Shown here: positions 15,348 through 22,327 of the stretch, piece by piece
How positions within the stretch are numbered: position 1 is the stretch's first letter
Layout: each line of letters begins with the position of its first letter
Origin: UBA7236 sp044227505
Lineage (GTDB): Bacteria; Bacteroidota; Bacteroidia; Chitinophagales; BACL12
Assembly: GCA_044227505.1 (NCBI GenBank)
Contig: JBGAWP010000057.1
Span: forward strand, 1 to 27,043
Reading direction: 5' to 3'
Length of the DNA: 27,043 nucleotides
Position numbers and translations under genes: made by a program
The notes under the pieces: model-generated
Databases searched by the model: none
What the model was told of the DNA's origin: nothing
Seen by the model: the letters and a program-made list of their open reading frames with translations, nothing else

Positions 15348-15450
15348 GTTAACAGTGGGCAGTGGGCAGTTTGTAACATTGATGATTAATTCTCCGAATT
15401 AAAACTTTACTAAAATTAATACTAGAACTATATCATTCATAAGGGGGAAG
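15348..15450 (+). repeat. Heptad array plus dispersed repeat, copy 3
   Basis: GTTAACA, GTGGGCA, GTGGGCA, GTTTGTA (15348-15375), then ACATTG, CTCCGAATTA, ACTAAAATT, AGAACTATA and a GGGGGA end, parallel to the copies at 1752 and 1872. Bases 15451-15613 contain no gene; the only structure seen is the palindrome TTCCCCATGGGGAA at 15568-15581. Confidence 0.75.
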
Positions 15451-15613
15451 TTTGTAGAAATTGAATGCTTTTGTATACCGAAAATTATTCATCGGAGGAA
15501 TTTGGTTGTAGGAATTGTGAGGCAATTTATTTTGCAGAAACTTTGAAAAAATGTAAAAGAAACGTCTTTCCCCATGGGGAAGATAAGAGATGGGGCCCGA
15601 GGATGAGGGAATG

Positions 15614-16017
15614 AAAAATAATAATCAAAAAATAAAAAATGTTAATCGGATCGACAGCCCGGGAGATTTTCCTCCGAAGTGAATCCAGAACTAAAACATG
15701 TAATGATCGACGCAGGAGATCTACTACATGTCAGAACCCAGAGCAACAATATTGAATAAAGAACAAGGAATAAAGAACATTTATCGGATAGACAACCCGG
15801 GAGATTTTCCTCCGAAGTGAACCTTGATTAATAAAAAATAATAATCAAAAAATAAAAACAATTTATCGGATAGACAGCCCGGGAGATTTTCCTCCGAAGT
15901 GAACCTTGATGAATAAAAAATAATAATCAAAAAATAAAAAATGATAATCGGATCGACAGCCCGGGAGATTTTCCTCCGAAGTGAACCCAGAACACAGAAC
16001 TCAGAACGAACAACTAA
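15614..16017 (+). repeat. Four-copy 39-bp repeat with AT-rich spacers and GAAC heptads
   Basis: The core (ATCGGA-GACA-CCCGGGAGATTTTCCTCCGAAGTGAA form) occurs at 15645-15683, 15783-15821, 15865-15903 and 15947-15985; the last three have an 82-bp period. Inside it, TCGGA pairs with TCCGA and GGAG with CTCC. Spacers carry AATAATAATCAAAAAATAAA. GAATAAA/GAACAAG heptads lie at 15754-15781 and GAACnnA heptads at 15983-16010. An inverted repeat with ACATGTA and TACATGT ends spans 15696-15731. No gene lies in this stretch. Confidence 0.85.
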
Positions 16018-16019
16018 AG

Positions 16020-16724
16020 TTAACCTTCAATATGTATCGAAAATAATATTGTCCTTGAAAACACCTTATCCATTACATTACTTTGTTGCAGATTGGGATC
16101 TAATTTATGTAGATTAAATATTCCGTTGGATATTTTTATTTCGGGACTGAAAATAAAATAGGGGAAATAAAATTCCATTCCCAAACCATAATCGATAGCG
16201 AGATCACTTGCTTTTATTTTCACTAATTCCTCGGCATTTCTCGCTTCTGCATTGGAACCCAGGTCGTATAAAAATTGGGCTCCGCCAATTACATACACTT
16301 TCATATCTTTATATGCAGCGCTTTTAAATTTAACATCGAAAGGAAAAGTGAGATAAATAGATTCAATTGTTTGGGAAGATGTTGTTTCATCTTTATAGGT
16401 ATAATCAAAATTCTTTTCCGCAAAAGATAATCCGGGAATAAATCGCAGATCAAGATATTTACCTATTCTTAAATTCGCAATAATACCAAGATTAAATCCA
16501 GGTCCGGTGGTAGATTCCGCAATCAAAATAGAATCGTGATTGATGAATTGATCGCTGAAAGTAATTTTAAAATCGGAACTGTTATACGCCAATGAAATTC
16601 CAAAATGGTAAGGTTTAATAGAAAATCTGTTCTCATATTCGGTCACATTAAACTGTGCCTTTACAAAAAAGGGAACCAATAAAAAGAATATTAAAATTGT
16701 TTTTCTGCTATATAGAGCGAACAT
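16020..16724 (-). CDS. porT: PorT, type IX secretion system outer-membrane protein
   Basis: 234 residues, the usual length for PorT. The signal peptide is at the N-terminus (KTILIFFLLVPFFVKAQ). The remainder is beta-barrel-like (YHFGISLAYNSSDFKI, PGFNLGIIANLRIGKYLDLR, SIYLTFPFDVKFKS, YGLGMEFYFPYFIFSPEIKI). The gene begins inside the end of ubiE (34-base overlap), and the ubiE-porT pair is a recurrent arrangement in Bacteroidota. PorT is an outer-membrane protein needed for T9SS export; the FG-GAP protein of this window has a T9SS sorting domain and would be a client. Identification rests on both the barrel features and the neighbour. Confidence 0.88.
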   Translation of the reverse strand: MFALYSRKTILIFFLLVPFFVKAQFNVTEYENRFSIKPYHFGISLAYNSSDFKITFSDQFINHDSILIAESTTGPGFNLGIIANLRIGKYLDLRFIPGLSFAEKNFDYTYKDETTSSQTIESIYLTFPFDVKFKSAAYKDMKVYVIGGAQFLYDLGSNAEARNAEELVKIKASDLAIDYGLGMEFYFPYFIFSPEIKISNGIFNLHKLDPNLQQSNVMDKVFSRTILFSIHIEG

Positions 16725-17422
16725 ATTCCGAATGTTAATCTTTTACACGTACAATTTTTAAATCCCGCATTTTTTAAATAAACCATAAATGCATCTCCTT
16801 CCGGAAACCGGGAAACTGACTCAAACAAATATGTGTATGCTCTTGCATCGCCGGAAACTAAACGACCTATCACCGGAAGTATTGTGCCAAAATAAAAATT
16901 ATACAATTGTTTTACAGGAAATACCCGTGGTTTAGAAAATTCTAAAATAATAATTGGAGCATTTGGTTTTATTACCCGATAAATTTCATTGATCCCTTTT
17001 TGCAGATCTTCAAAATTGCGAACACCATAAGCAACGGTGCATGCATCAAAAGTATTCTCTTCAAAATTCAGATTTTCAGAATCCCCTGATAAAAGCGCAA
17101 TTTTATTGGTTAATTTTTTTTTAATGATCTTTTTTCTTCCCGCCTCCAGCATTTGTTCCGAAATATCTACGCCCGTCACCTTTACAGGATCAGCTTTTAA
17201 GGCTGCTATTGTAAAGTCACCTGTTCCACATGCCACATCCAAAATATGTTCCGGATGATACTTCTTTATTGCTTTTATAGCCTTATTCCGCCAATAAACA
17301 TCAATGCCAAGCGATAAAACTCTGTTCAAAAAATCGTAGCGCCCGGCTATATTATTGAACATATTTTTAACCTGTTCCTTCTTTCCTTCCTCTGTTTTAT
17401 AGGGGGTTACACCTTCTGTCAT
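16691..17422 (-). CDS. ubiE: Demethylmenaquinone/ubiquinone C-methyltransferase UbiE (MenG)
   Basis: 243 residues. The N-terminus MFNNIAGRYDFLNRVLSLGI (21-40) and DVYWRNKAI are family signatures. The SAM-binding motif I is LDVACGTGDF (61-70), and the post-motif GVRNFEDLQKGINEIYRVIK is typical of UbiE/COQ5. The enzyme methylates demethylmenaquinone in the last step of menaquinone synthesis, the quinone expected in Bacteroidota. It is transcribed with porT, whose start overlaps its end. The -7 box at 17430-17437 leaves an almost leaderless start. Confidence 0.95.
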   Translation of the reverse strand: MTEGVTPYKTEEGKKEQVKNMFNNIAGRYDFLNRVLSLGIDVYWRNKAIKAIKKYHPEHILDVACGTGDFTIAALKADPVKVTGVDISEQMLEAGRKKIIKKKLTNKIALLSGDSENLNFEENTFDACTVAYGVRNFEDLQKGINEIYRVIKPNAPIIILEFSKPRVFPVKQLYNFYFGTILPVIGRLVSGDARAYTYLFESVSRFPEGDAFMVYLKNAGFKNCTCKRLTFGICSLYIAEKQF

Positions 17423-17429
17423 TGTGTTG

Positions 17430-17437
17430 CAAATTTA
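17430..17437 (-). promoter_or_regulatory. -7 promoter box for ubiE-porT
   Basis: TAAATTTG on the minus strand is an exact TAnnTTTG. Its last base is 7 bases from the ubiE ATG (17422), so the 5' leader would be at most a few bases. Confidence 0.6.
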
Positions 17438-17502
17438 CGTTGAATAATCCTGTTTCTGAATGCTATTTACCAACTCCACACCTTTCCTGCCTGCTTTAAA
17501 GC

Positions 17503-17510
17503 TATTTTTG
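17503..17510 (+). promoter_or_regulatory. -7 promoter box for ysxC
   Basis: TATTTTTG exactly matches TAnnTTTG. It ends 4 bases before the GTG start at 17515, which points to a leaderless mRNA. Confidence 0.55.
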
Positions 17511-17514
17511 CACT

Positions 17515-18114
17515 GTGATAATTAAAACAGCAACTTACACCGGAAGTTTTGTAGATGTGAAAAAATGTCCTCCATTGGATATTCCCGAATTTGCCTTCAT
17601 AGGCCGCTCAAACGTTGGGAAATCATCACTCATCAACATGCTTACCGACCATAATCACCTCGCAAAAACAAGTTCCACTCCGGGAAAGACCCAAACAATT
17701 AATTATTTTCTCATCAACAAAACCTGGAATCTTGTCGACCTGCCGGGATATGGTTTTGCAAAAGTTTCCAGGGAAAAAAGGGGGGAATGGGAGAAGATGA
17801 TCAATGGTTATCTTATTATGCGAGACCAATTGTTATGCGTATTTCAGCTGATAGATGCTGCAGTTCCACCCCAAAAAATAGACCTGGAATTCACCAATAA
17901 ACTTGGCGAGGATCAAATTCCTTTCGCGATCATTTTTACCAAAGCAGACCGCCGAAAAAAGCCAATTGCCGAGAATATTGAGCTCTACAAAAAACAATTA
18001 TCCGAAAATTGGGAAACACTGCCTCCTATTTTCGTTTCCTCAGCAGAAAACAGGCAGGGAAAAGAGGAGATTTTGGAATATTTGGAGACAATACTTAAGG
18101 TGAGTGGTGAATAG
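17515..18114 (+). CDS. ysxC: Ribosome-assembly GTPase YsxC/EngB
   Basis: 199 residues from a GTG start. GTP-binding motifs are in order: G1 GRSNVGKSS (30-38), G2/switch STPGKTQTINYF (about 54-65), G3 DLPGYGFAKVSREKR, G4 TKADR and G5 SSAEN. These are diagnostic for YihA/YsxC/EngB, an essential GTPase for large-subunit assembly. The downstream GTGAGTG heptad array begins inside the gene: its units encode the last residues VSGE and supply the TAG stop at 18112-18114. It converges with ykuK. Confidence 0.95.
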   Translation: MIIKTATYTGSFVDVKKCPPLDIPEFAFIGRSNVGKSSLINMLTDHNHLAKTSSTPGKTQTINYFLINKTWNLVDLPGYGFAKVSREKRGEWEKMINGYLIMRDQLLCVFQLIDAAVPPQKIDLEFTNKLGEDQIPFAIIFTKADRRKKPIAENIELYKKQLSENWETLPPIFVSSAENRQGKEEILEYLETILKVSGE

Positions 18115-18170
18115 TGAGAATACTCCGACCTGGAAATGAGTTATGAGTAATGAGTTATGAGTAATGAGAA
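18100..18170 (+). repeat. Two heptad arrays at the ysxC 3' end
   Basis: GTGAGTG, GTGAATA, GTGAGAA at 18100-18120 overlap the ysxC stop codon. ATGAGTT and ATGAGTA alternate in five in-phase units at 18136-18170. Bases 18171-18284 hold no other feature I can name. Confidence 0.85.
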
Positions 18171-18284
18171 TGCCCCAACTATGAAAAAACTTTGATCTCA
18201 AAATCCGAAGCTCCAATGTTACCCGTACCGGATTCACTCCTCACGATTGACGTGCCATTCGTAGCTTTATCGAAGGTTAACAAC

Positions 18285-18347
18285 TCCTCACTCCTTACTC
18301 CTCTCTCCTTACTCCTCTCTCCTCTCTCCTCTCTCCTCTCTCCTACA
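18285..18347 (+). repeat. Nine-unit TCCTCTC heptad array at the ykuK 3' end
   Basis: TCCTCAC, TCCTTAC, TCCTCTC, TCCTTAC, four TCCTCTC and TCCTACA follow in perfect 7-bp phase. The last unit contains the ykuK stop codon (18343-18345, minus strand). Confidence 0.9.
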
Positions 18348-18813
18348 CCACCTTATTCGCACAACTCGAAGATGCAAAAGACTCCGGTTTTGCCTTAAAG
18401 ACGAAGCCCATACTTAAAATATAGCCCATGGCTTCGTGCAGGGCAAGATTTGACTGAAAACCGGGGTTGGTATTGATATCTGCATGCACCTCAAGGTCAA
18501 CCTGATATTCATCTAGCAAGTTGCAGAGCTCGTATGCGATCTCGATAGAGCGCGAAACTTCAAACAACAACCTTTCTTTCAGCGACATTTTTTGGGTGCT
18601 GCTTTCATTGGCTATGTACATAAAACCGCCCCTGCCCTCTCTAAGGAAGACGATTACCGTCCCAAATTCGATCACTTTACCATACACCTGCGAGTCGGAG
18701 CCTATGCAAACCTTGAGTTTGTATCCTGCAGCCAATTCGCGTTCCAGGGTTTCTCTAACCTCATCCAGAATTGGCCTTACGATCTGATTTCCGTTAAATT
18801 TGCGCCATTTCAT
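18343..18813 (-). CDS. ykuK: RNase H-like protein of the YkuK family (DUF458)
   Basis: 156 residues. The first strand carries the family motif VCIGSDSQVYG (about 35-45), with the Asp that would be the first metal ligand of an RNase H-like fold. LEVHADINTNPGFQSNLALH (about 106-125) follows, with His and Asp residues as in YkuK, then the helix EAMGYILSMGFVFKAKPESF. Family members are predicted nucleases; the substrate is unknown. The C-terminus (ASSSCANKVV) ends in the heptad array, so its final residues may have been altered by the repeat. Confidence 0.85.
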   Translation of the reverse strand: MKWRKFNGNQIVRPILDEVRETLERELAAGYKLKVCIGSDSQVYGKVIEFGTVIVFLREGRGGFMYIANESSTQKMSLKERLLFEVSRSIEIAYELCNLLDEYQVDLEVHADINTNPGFQSNLALHEAMGYILSMGFVFKAKPESFASSSCANKVV

Positions 18814-18888
18814 ACCTTTAAAACTATTGCCTCTACAATATTAATAGTAAATTTTCAATAATTATTTCCGATAACGATAAGAAATGGT

Positions 18889-18896
18889 TAATTTTG
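18889..18896 (+). promoter_or_regulatory. -7 promoter box for rpmE2
   Basis: TAATTTTG exactly matches TAnnTTTG and lies 21 bases before the ATG at 18917. It sits inside any longer reading frame starting at 18884, which supports the downstream start. Confidence 0.6.
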
Positions 18897-18916
18897 CACC
18901 TTTAATTTATAAAGCA

Positions 18917-19165
18917 ATGAAAAAAGGAATTCATCCGGAAAATTACAGAACCGTAATATTTAAGGACTTCAGCGTTGACACAGCGTGGTTAGGCAAATCA
19001 ACTGCAAATACCAGAGAAACCATGAAATGGGAAGATGGCAATGAGTATCCACTTATCAAGTTGGAGATCTCTAACCAAAGCCATCCGTTTTTTACCGGAA
19101 AAGAGAAAATGTTGGATACAGCAGGCCGTATTGAGAAATTTAACAAGCGATACGCAAAAAAATAA
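18917..19165 (+). CDS. rpmE2: Ribosomal protein bL31, zinc-independent type B
   Basis: 82 residues from the ATG at 18917 (MKKGIHPENYRTVIFKD), the conserved L31 N-terminus; an upstream in-frame start would add 11 non-conserved residues across the promoter box. Later motifs are SHPFFTGKEKMLDTAGRIEKFNKRY. The protein has no cysteine at all, so it is the type B (YkgM-like) form that does not bind zinc. It is followed by a strong terminator and so forms its own transcript. Confidence 0.95.
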   Translation: MKKGIHPENYRTVIFKDFSVDTAWLGKSTANTRETMKWEDGNEYPLIKLEISNQSHPFFTGKEKMLDTAGRIEKFNKRYAKK

Positions 19166-19186
19166 TTATCATAAAAATGCATACAG

Positions 19187-19220
19187 CCCCTTTCATGTTC
19201 AATACATGGAAGGGGTTTTT
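19187..19220 (+). terminator. Rho-independent terminator after rpmE2
   Basis: CCCCTTTCATGT (19187-19198) pairs with ACATGGAAGGGG (19204-19215), 12 bp with one wobble and a 5-base loop, followed by TTTTT. Confidence 0.9.
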
Positions 19221-19224
19221 CATT

Positions 19225-19232
19225 TAATTTTG
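19225..19232 (+). promoter_or_regulatory. -7 promoter box for the GlmU-like gene
   Basis: TAATTTTG exactly matches TAnnTTTG, directly after the rpmE2 terminator. It ends 4 bases before the ATG at 19237, which implies a leaderless transcript. Confidence 0.6.
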
Positions 19233-19236
19233 CTGC

Positions 19237-20448
19237 ATGAGTAATTTCATTTTATTTGATGATAAAAGATGGCAGCAACTTTTACCACTCACATTTACCC
19301 GTCCCACAGCCGAATTGAGAATTGGTATTGATACCATTCGTGAAAAGTGGATCGCTGCGTTACAATCAAACGTTTCTTATCTTACGGAGACTTATCTCTC
19401 CGAAAAATTTCCTGCAAAATATTCAGAAGACAATATTTACATCTTTGGAGGAGTGATTCCCAATGCAAAACTCTGTAAAACAATTTCTGAATTAAAAACT
19501 GGTGATGTTTTAATGCAACAGGGAGGAATTATTGCAATTCGTTCCGCGGAAAAATACTTTACGGGAATGAGTTTGGCAGAACACGCAAAATCATTTAAGG
19601 TTGTTAATTATGATGAAAATACAATTTGTATTAGTAGGTCATGGCATCTGTTTCAAAATAATGACGCTGTACTCAGAATGGATTTTGATCGCATCACAAA
19701 AAACAGAGTTTCGCAAACTATTTCATCTACCAACACCATTATCGGCAATTCCGTTTTTATGGAAGAAGGTGCAATAGTGGAAGGTTGCATTATAAATAGC
19801 ACCACAGGACCCGTTTATATCGGCAAAAATGCAGAAATAATGGAAGGAGCTATGTTGCGTGGTCCCATTGCTATTGGCGATTTCAGTACCATAAAAATGG
19901 GTGCAAAAATATATGGTGCAACTACTATTGGCCCGCATTGCAAAGTGGGTGGTGAAATAAATAATTCGGTAATAACAGGTTACAGCAATAAAGCACATGA
20001 TGGATTTTTAGGGAACAGTGTTATTGGCGAATGGTGTAATCTAGGTGCAGATACCAATAATTCAAACCTTAAAAATAATTATGCGGAGGTAAAATTATGG
20101 GATTATGTAGCACAACAATTTATAGCAACAGGATTACAATTTTGTGGCCTAATAATGGGTGATCATTCCAAGTGCGGAATTAATACCATGTTTAATACCG
20201 GAACAGTTGTAGGTGTAAACACTAATATTTTTGGAGATGGATTTCCGAGAAACTTTATTCCATCCTACAGTTGGGGTGGCGCAAGCGGATTCAGCACCTA
20301 TAAACTATCCGATGCACTCGCAGTTGCAAAAGAAGTAATGCACAGAAGAAATACTGAAATAAATAATACTGATATTAAAATTTTAACTCATATTTATGAA
20401 CTAAGTGAGAAATACAGGAAGGGACAATTGATATTTATACATAAGTAA
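19237..20448 (+). CDS. GlmU-family sugar nucleotidyltransferase/acetyltransferase-like protein
   Basis: 403 residues. The N-terminal ~165 residues match the diverged NTP-transferase domain of Bacteroidota GlmU-like proteins (LFDDKRWQQLLPLTFTRPTAELRIGIDTIREKW). The middle (~170-340) is a left-handed beta-helix of hexapeptide repeats (IIGNSVFMEEGAIVEGC, VYIGKNAEIMEGAML, TIKMGAKIYGATTIGPHCKVG), then a short helical tail. By family it would make UDP-GlcNAc from GlcN-1-P and acetyl-CoA for peptidoglycan and LPS. The N-terminal domain lacks the classic GlmU Gly-rich LAAGxGTRM loop, so activity is predicted by family only. It is the first gene of the plus-strand run towards tpiA. Confidence 0.88.
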   Translation: MSNFILFDDKRWQQLLPLTFTRPTAELRIGIDTIREKWIAALQSNVSYLTETYLSEKFPAKYSEDNIYIFGGVIPNAKLCKTISELKTGDVLMQQGGIIAIRSAEKYFTGMSLAEHAKSFKVVNYDENTICISRSWHLFQNNDAVLRMDFDRITKNRVSQTISSTNTIIGNSVFMEEGAIVEGCIINSTTGPVYIGKNAEIMEGAMLRGPIAIGDFSTIKMGAKIYGATTIGPHCKVGGEINNSVITGYSNKAHDGFLGNSVIGEWCNLGADTNNSNLKNNYAEVKLWDYVAQQFIATGLQFCGLIMGDHSKCGINTMFNTGTVVGVNTNIFGDGFPRNFIPSYSWGGASGFSTYKLSDALAVAKEVMHRRNTEINNTDIKILTHIYELSEKYRKGQLIFIHK

Positions 20449-20541
20449 TTGATAATTGATAATTGACAATTGACAATTTGGAGTTAACTTAAAATCATTA
20501 TTGATCAATATTATAATCCCTTGACTCCTGACTAATGACTC
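20449..20541 (+). repeat. TTGATAA and TTGACTC heptad arrays between the GlmU-like gene and tpiA
   Basis: TTGATAA, TTGATAA, TTGACAA, TTGACAA start on the base after the stop codon (20449-20476). TTGACTC, CTGACTA, ATGACTC follow at 20521-20541. Confidence 0.8.
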
Positions 20542-20574
20542 CTTACCCCCAACTCCAAACCAAAACTTTAAATT

Positions 20575-21330
20575 ATGCGAAAAAAAATAATAGCCGGAAA
20601 CTGGAAGATGTTTAAAACGATAAATGAAGCGGAGGATACCATCGCAATATTATCGGAAAAATTAAATACTGTGGATATAAACAATCAAATTTATATCGCA
20701 GTACCATTTCCATTTCTTGATCGGCTTATCCAAAAATATGGTGATGGTCACATACAATTTGGAGCACAAAATATAAACGAAAACGAGGAAGGTGCTTTTA
20801 CCGGTGAAACATCGGGAAAAATGTTGAAAAGCATAAAATGTAAATTCGTTTTAATCGGACATAGCGAGAGAAGAGAGATCTATAAGGAATCGAATGACCT
20901 TATCCATAAAAAAATCAAAGCTGCTTTACAAAATCAATTGCAGCCTGTGTTCTGTTGTGGAGAACGTTTAGAGGAACGAAACAACAGGAATCACTTCGCA
21001 ACGATAAAAACGCAATTGCAAGAGTCGTTATTTACACTTGCAGAAAGAGAAATAAATCAGGTAGTTATCGCCTATGAACCTGTGTGGGCAATAGGTACAG
21101 GACTCACAGCATCTCCTGAACAAGCTCAGGAAATGCATCATTTCATACGAGAAGAATTGAGAAAGAAATTTGGCGAACACACTTCTGAAAATTGTTTAAT
21201 TTTATACGGTGGAAGTGTGAAACCTTCCAATGCTGCAACATTGTTTTCTCAACCGGATATTGATGGAGGTTTGGTTGGCGGAGCAAGTTTGGCCGCAGAT
21301 GATTTTTTTCAAATTATTACAGCGAGTTAA
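20575..21330 (+). CDS. tpiA: Triose-phosphate isomerase
   Basis: 251 residues, the standard length. Active-site residues are all present: Asn9 and Lys11 in AGNWKMFK, the electrophilic His96 in LIGHSERR, the catalytic base Glu168 in AYEPVWAIGTG with the loop 6 lid following, and the phosphate-binding YGGSVKPSN and GGLVGGASL near the end. The enzyme interconverts dihydroxyacetone phosphate and glyceraldehyde 3-phosphate in glycolysis. prmA follows after 56 bases on the same strand. Confidence 0.98.
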   Translation: MRKKIIAGNWKMFKTINEAEDTIAILSEKLNTVDINNQIYIAVPFPFLDRLIQKYGDGHIQFGAQNINENEEGAFTGETSGKMLKSIKCKFVLIGHSERREIYKESNDLIHKKIKAALQNQLQPVFCCGERLEERNNRNHFATIKTQLQESLFTLAEREINQVVIAYEPVWAIGTGLTASPEQAQEMHHFIREELRKKFGEHTSENCLILYGGSVKPSNAATLFSQPDIDGGLVGGASLAADDFFQIITAS

Positions 21331-21386
21331 TATTTATAAAACATATTAAATTGAACAATGTTACATGTTTATCCTAAATATCATAA

Positions 21387-22220
21387 ATGAATTATCTTGA
21401 ATATAATTTCACAAGTGCTGATGATCAGACAGCAGAAATATTAATGGCCTTATTATCTGAAAAAGGGTTTGATACTTTCGAGCAAAATGCAAATCAATTA
21501 AGTGCTTATATTGAAGAGGGAAAAAATGTAATTTCAGAAATGGATATCTATTTAGCTGACTTACAACAAAAATTCATTTTCACCTGGTCGCAAAAAAAGT
21601 TTGAGGATAAGAATTGGAACGAAGAGTGGGAGAAAAATTTTCAACCAATAATAGTTGCCGAAAAATGTATCATAAGAGCGCCTTTTCATCCTGCAAATCA
21701 TGACATGGAATTTGATATATTAATTGAACCGCGCATGAGTTTTGGGACCGGACATCATGAATCAACTTATTTATTGGTGGAGGAAATGCTTGGGCTAAAT
21801 TTCGAAAATAAGGTTGTTTGTGATGCAGGATGCGGAACCGGAATTTTAGCAATACTCGCAGTTAAAAAAAATGCATTAAGCGTATTCGCCGTTGATAATA
21901 ATGAATGGGCATTTCAGAACACTCTCGACAATATTAAACTCAATGGAATTTACGACGAGATAACAACCGAATTGGGTGAAATAGACCTGATGGATGGTAA
22001 ACAATTTGATATAATCCTGGCAAATATCAATAAACCCATTATTATAGACAATATTCCATTATTTTTTCGTTCACTCAATAAAGGGGGGTTCTTGATCGTA
22101 AGCGGAATATTGGAAAATGATATCAACGATGTGGTAAAAGAAGCAAATAATTATTTTTTTAATTTAATATCCACACGCACCAAAACCGACTGGATATGCG
22201 CAGTATTCCAAAATGCGTGA
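21387..22220 (+). CDS. prmA: Ribosomal protein L11 methyltransferase
   Basis: 277 residues. An N-terminal substrate-recognition domain (~1-90) has the signature NWNEEWEKNFQPI. It is followed by EPRMSFGTGHHEST (114-127) and SAM motif I CDAGCGTGILAI (145-156). Motif IV is LANINKPIIIDNIP, near the usual N-I-x active segment. The enzyme trimethylates ribosomal protein L11. The tpiA-prmA spacing (56 bases) suggests co-transcription. Confidence 0.94.
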   Translation: MNYLEYNFTSADDQTAEILMALLSEKGFDTFEQNANQLSAYIEEGKNVISEMDIYLADLQQKFIFTWSQKKFEDKNWNEEWEKNFQPIIVAEKCIIRAPFHPANHDMEFDILIEPRMSFGTGHHESTYLLVEEMLGLNFENKVVCDAGCGTGILAILAVKKNALSVFAVDNNEWAFQNTLDNIKLNGIYDEITTELGEIDLMDGKQFDIILANINKPIIIDNIPLFFRSLNKGGFLIVSGILENDINDVVKEANNYFFNLISTRTKTDWICAVFQNA

Positions 22221-22327
22221 ATTAAATGTGGAAAAGCAGAATTAATAAGTGTAAATCAAATAATTTCTCCACTTTTTATTCGTTAGCACCCTACCCTCTT
22301 TTGACACTTGTACTTTAACTTAACGGC

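Noticed and set aside
15568..15581. Palindrome TTCCCCATGGGGAA
   Set aside because: It is a perfect 14-mer, but no promoter or gene nearby depends on it, so no function is claimed.
18285..18347. Possible CRISPR array
   Set aside because: The units are 7 bp with no spacers, and no cas gene is present.
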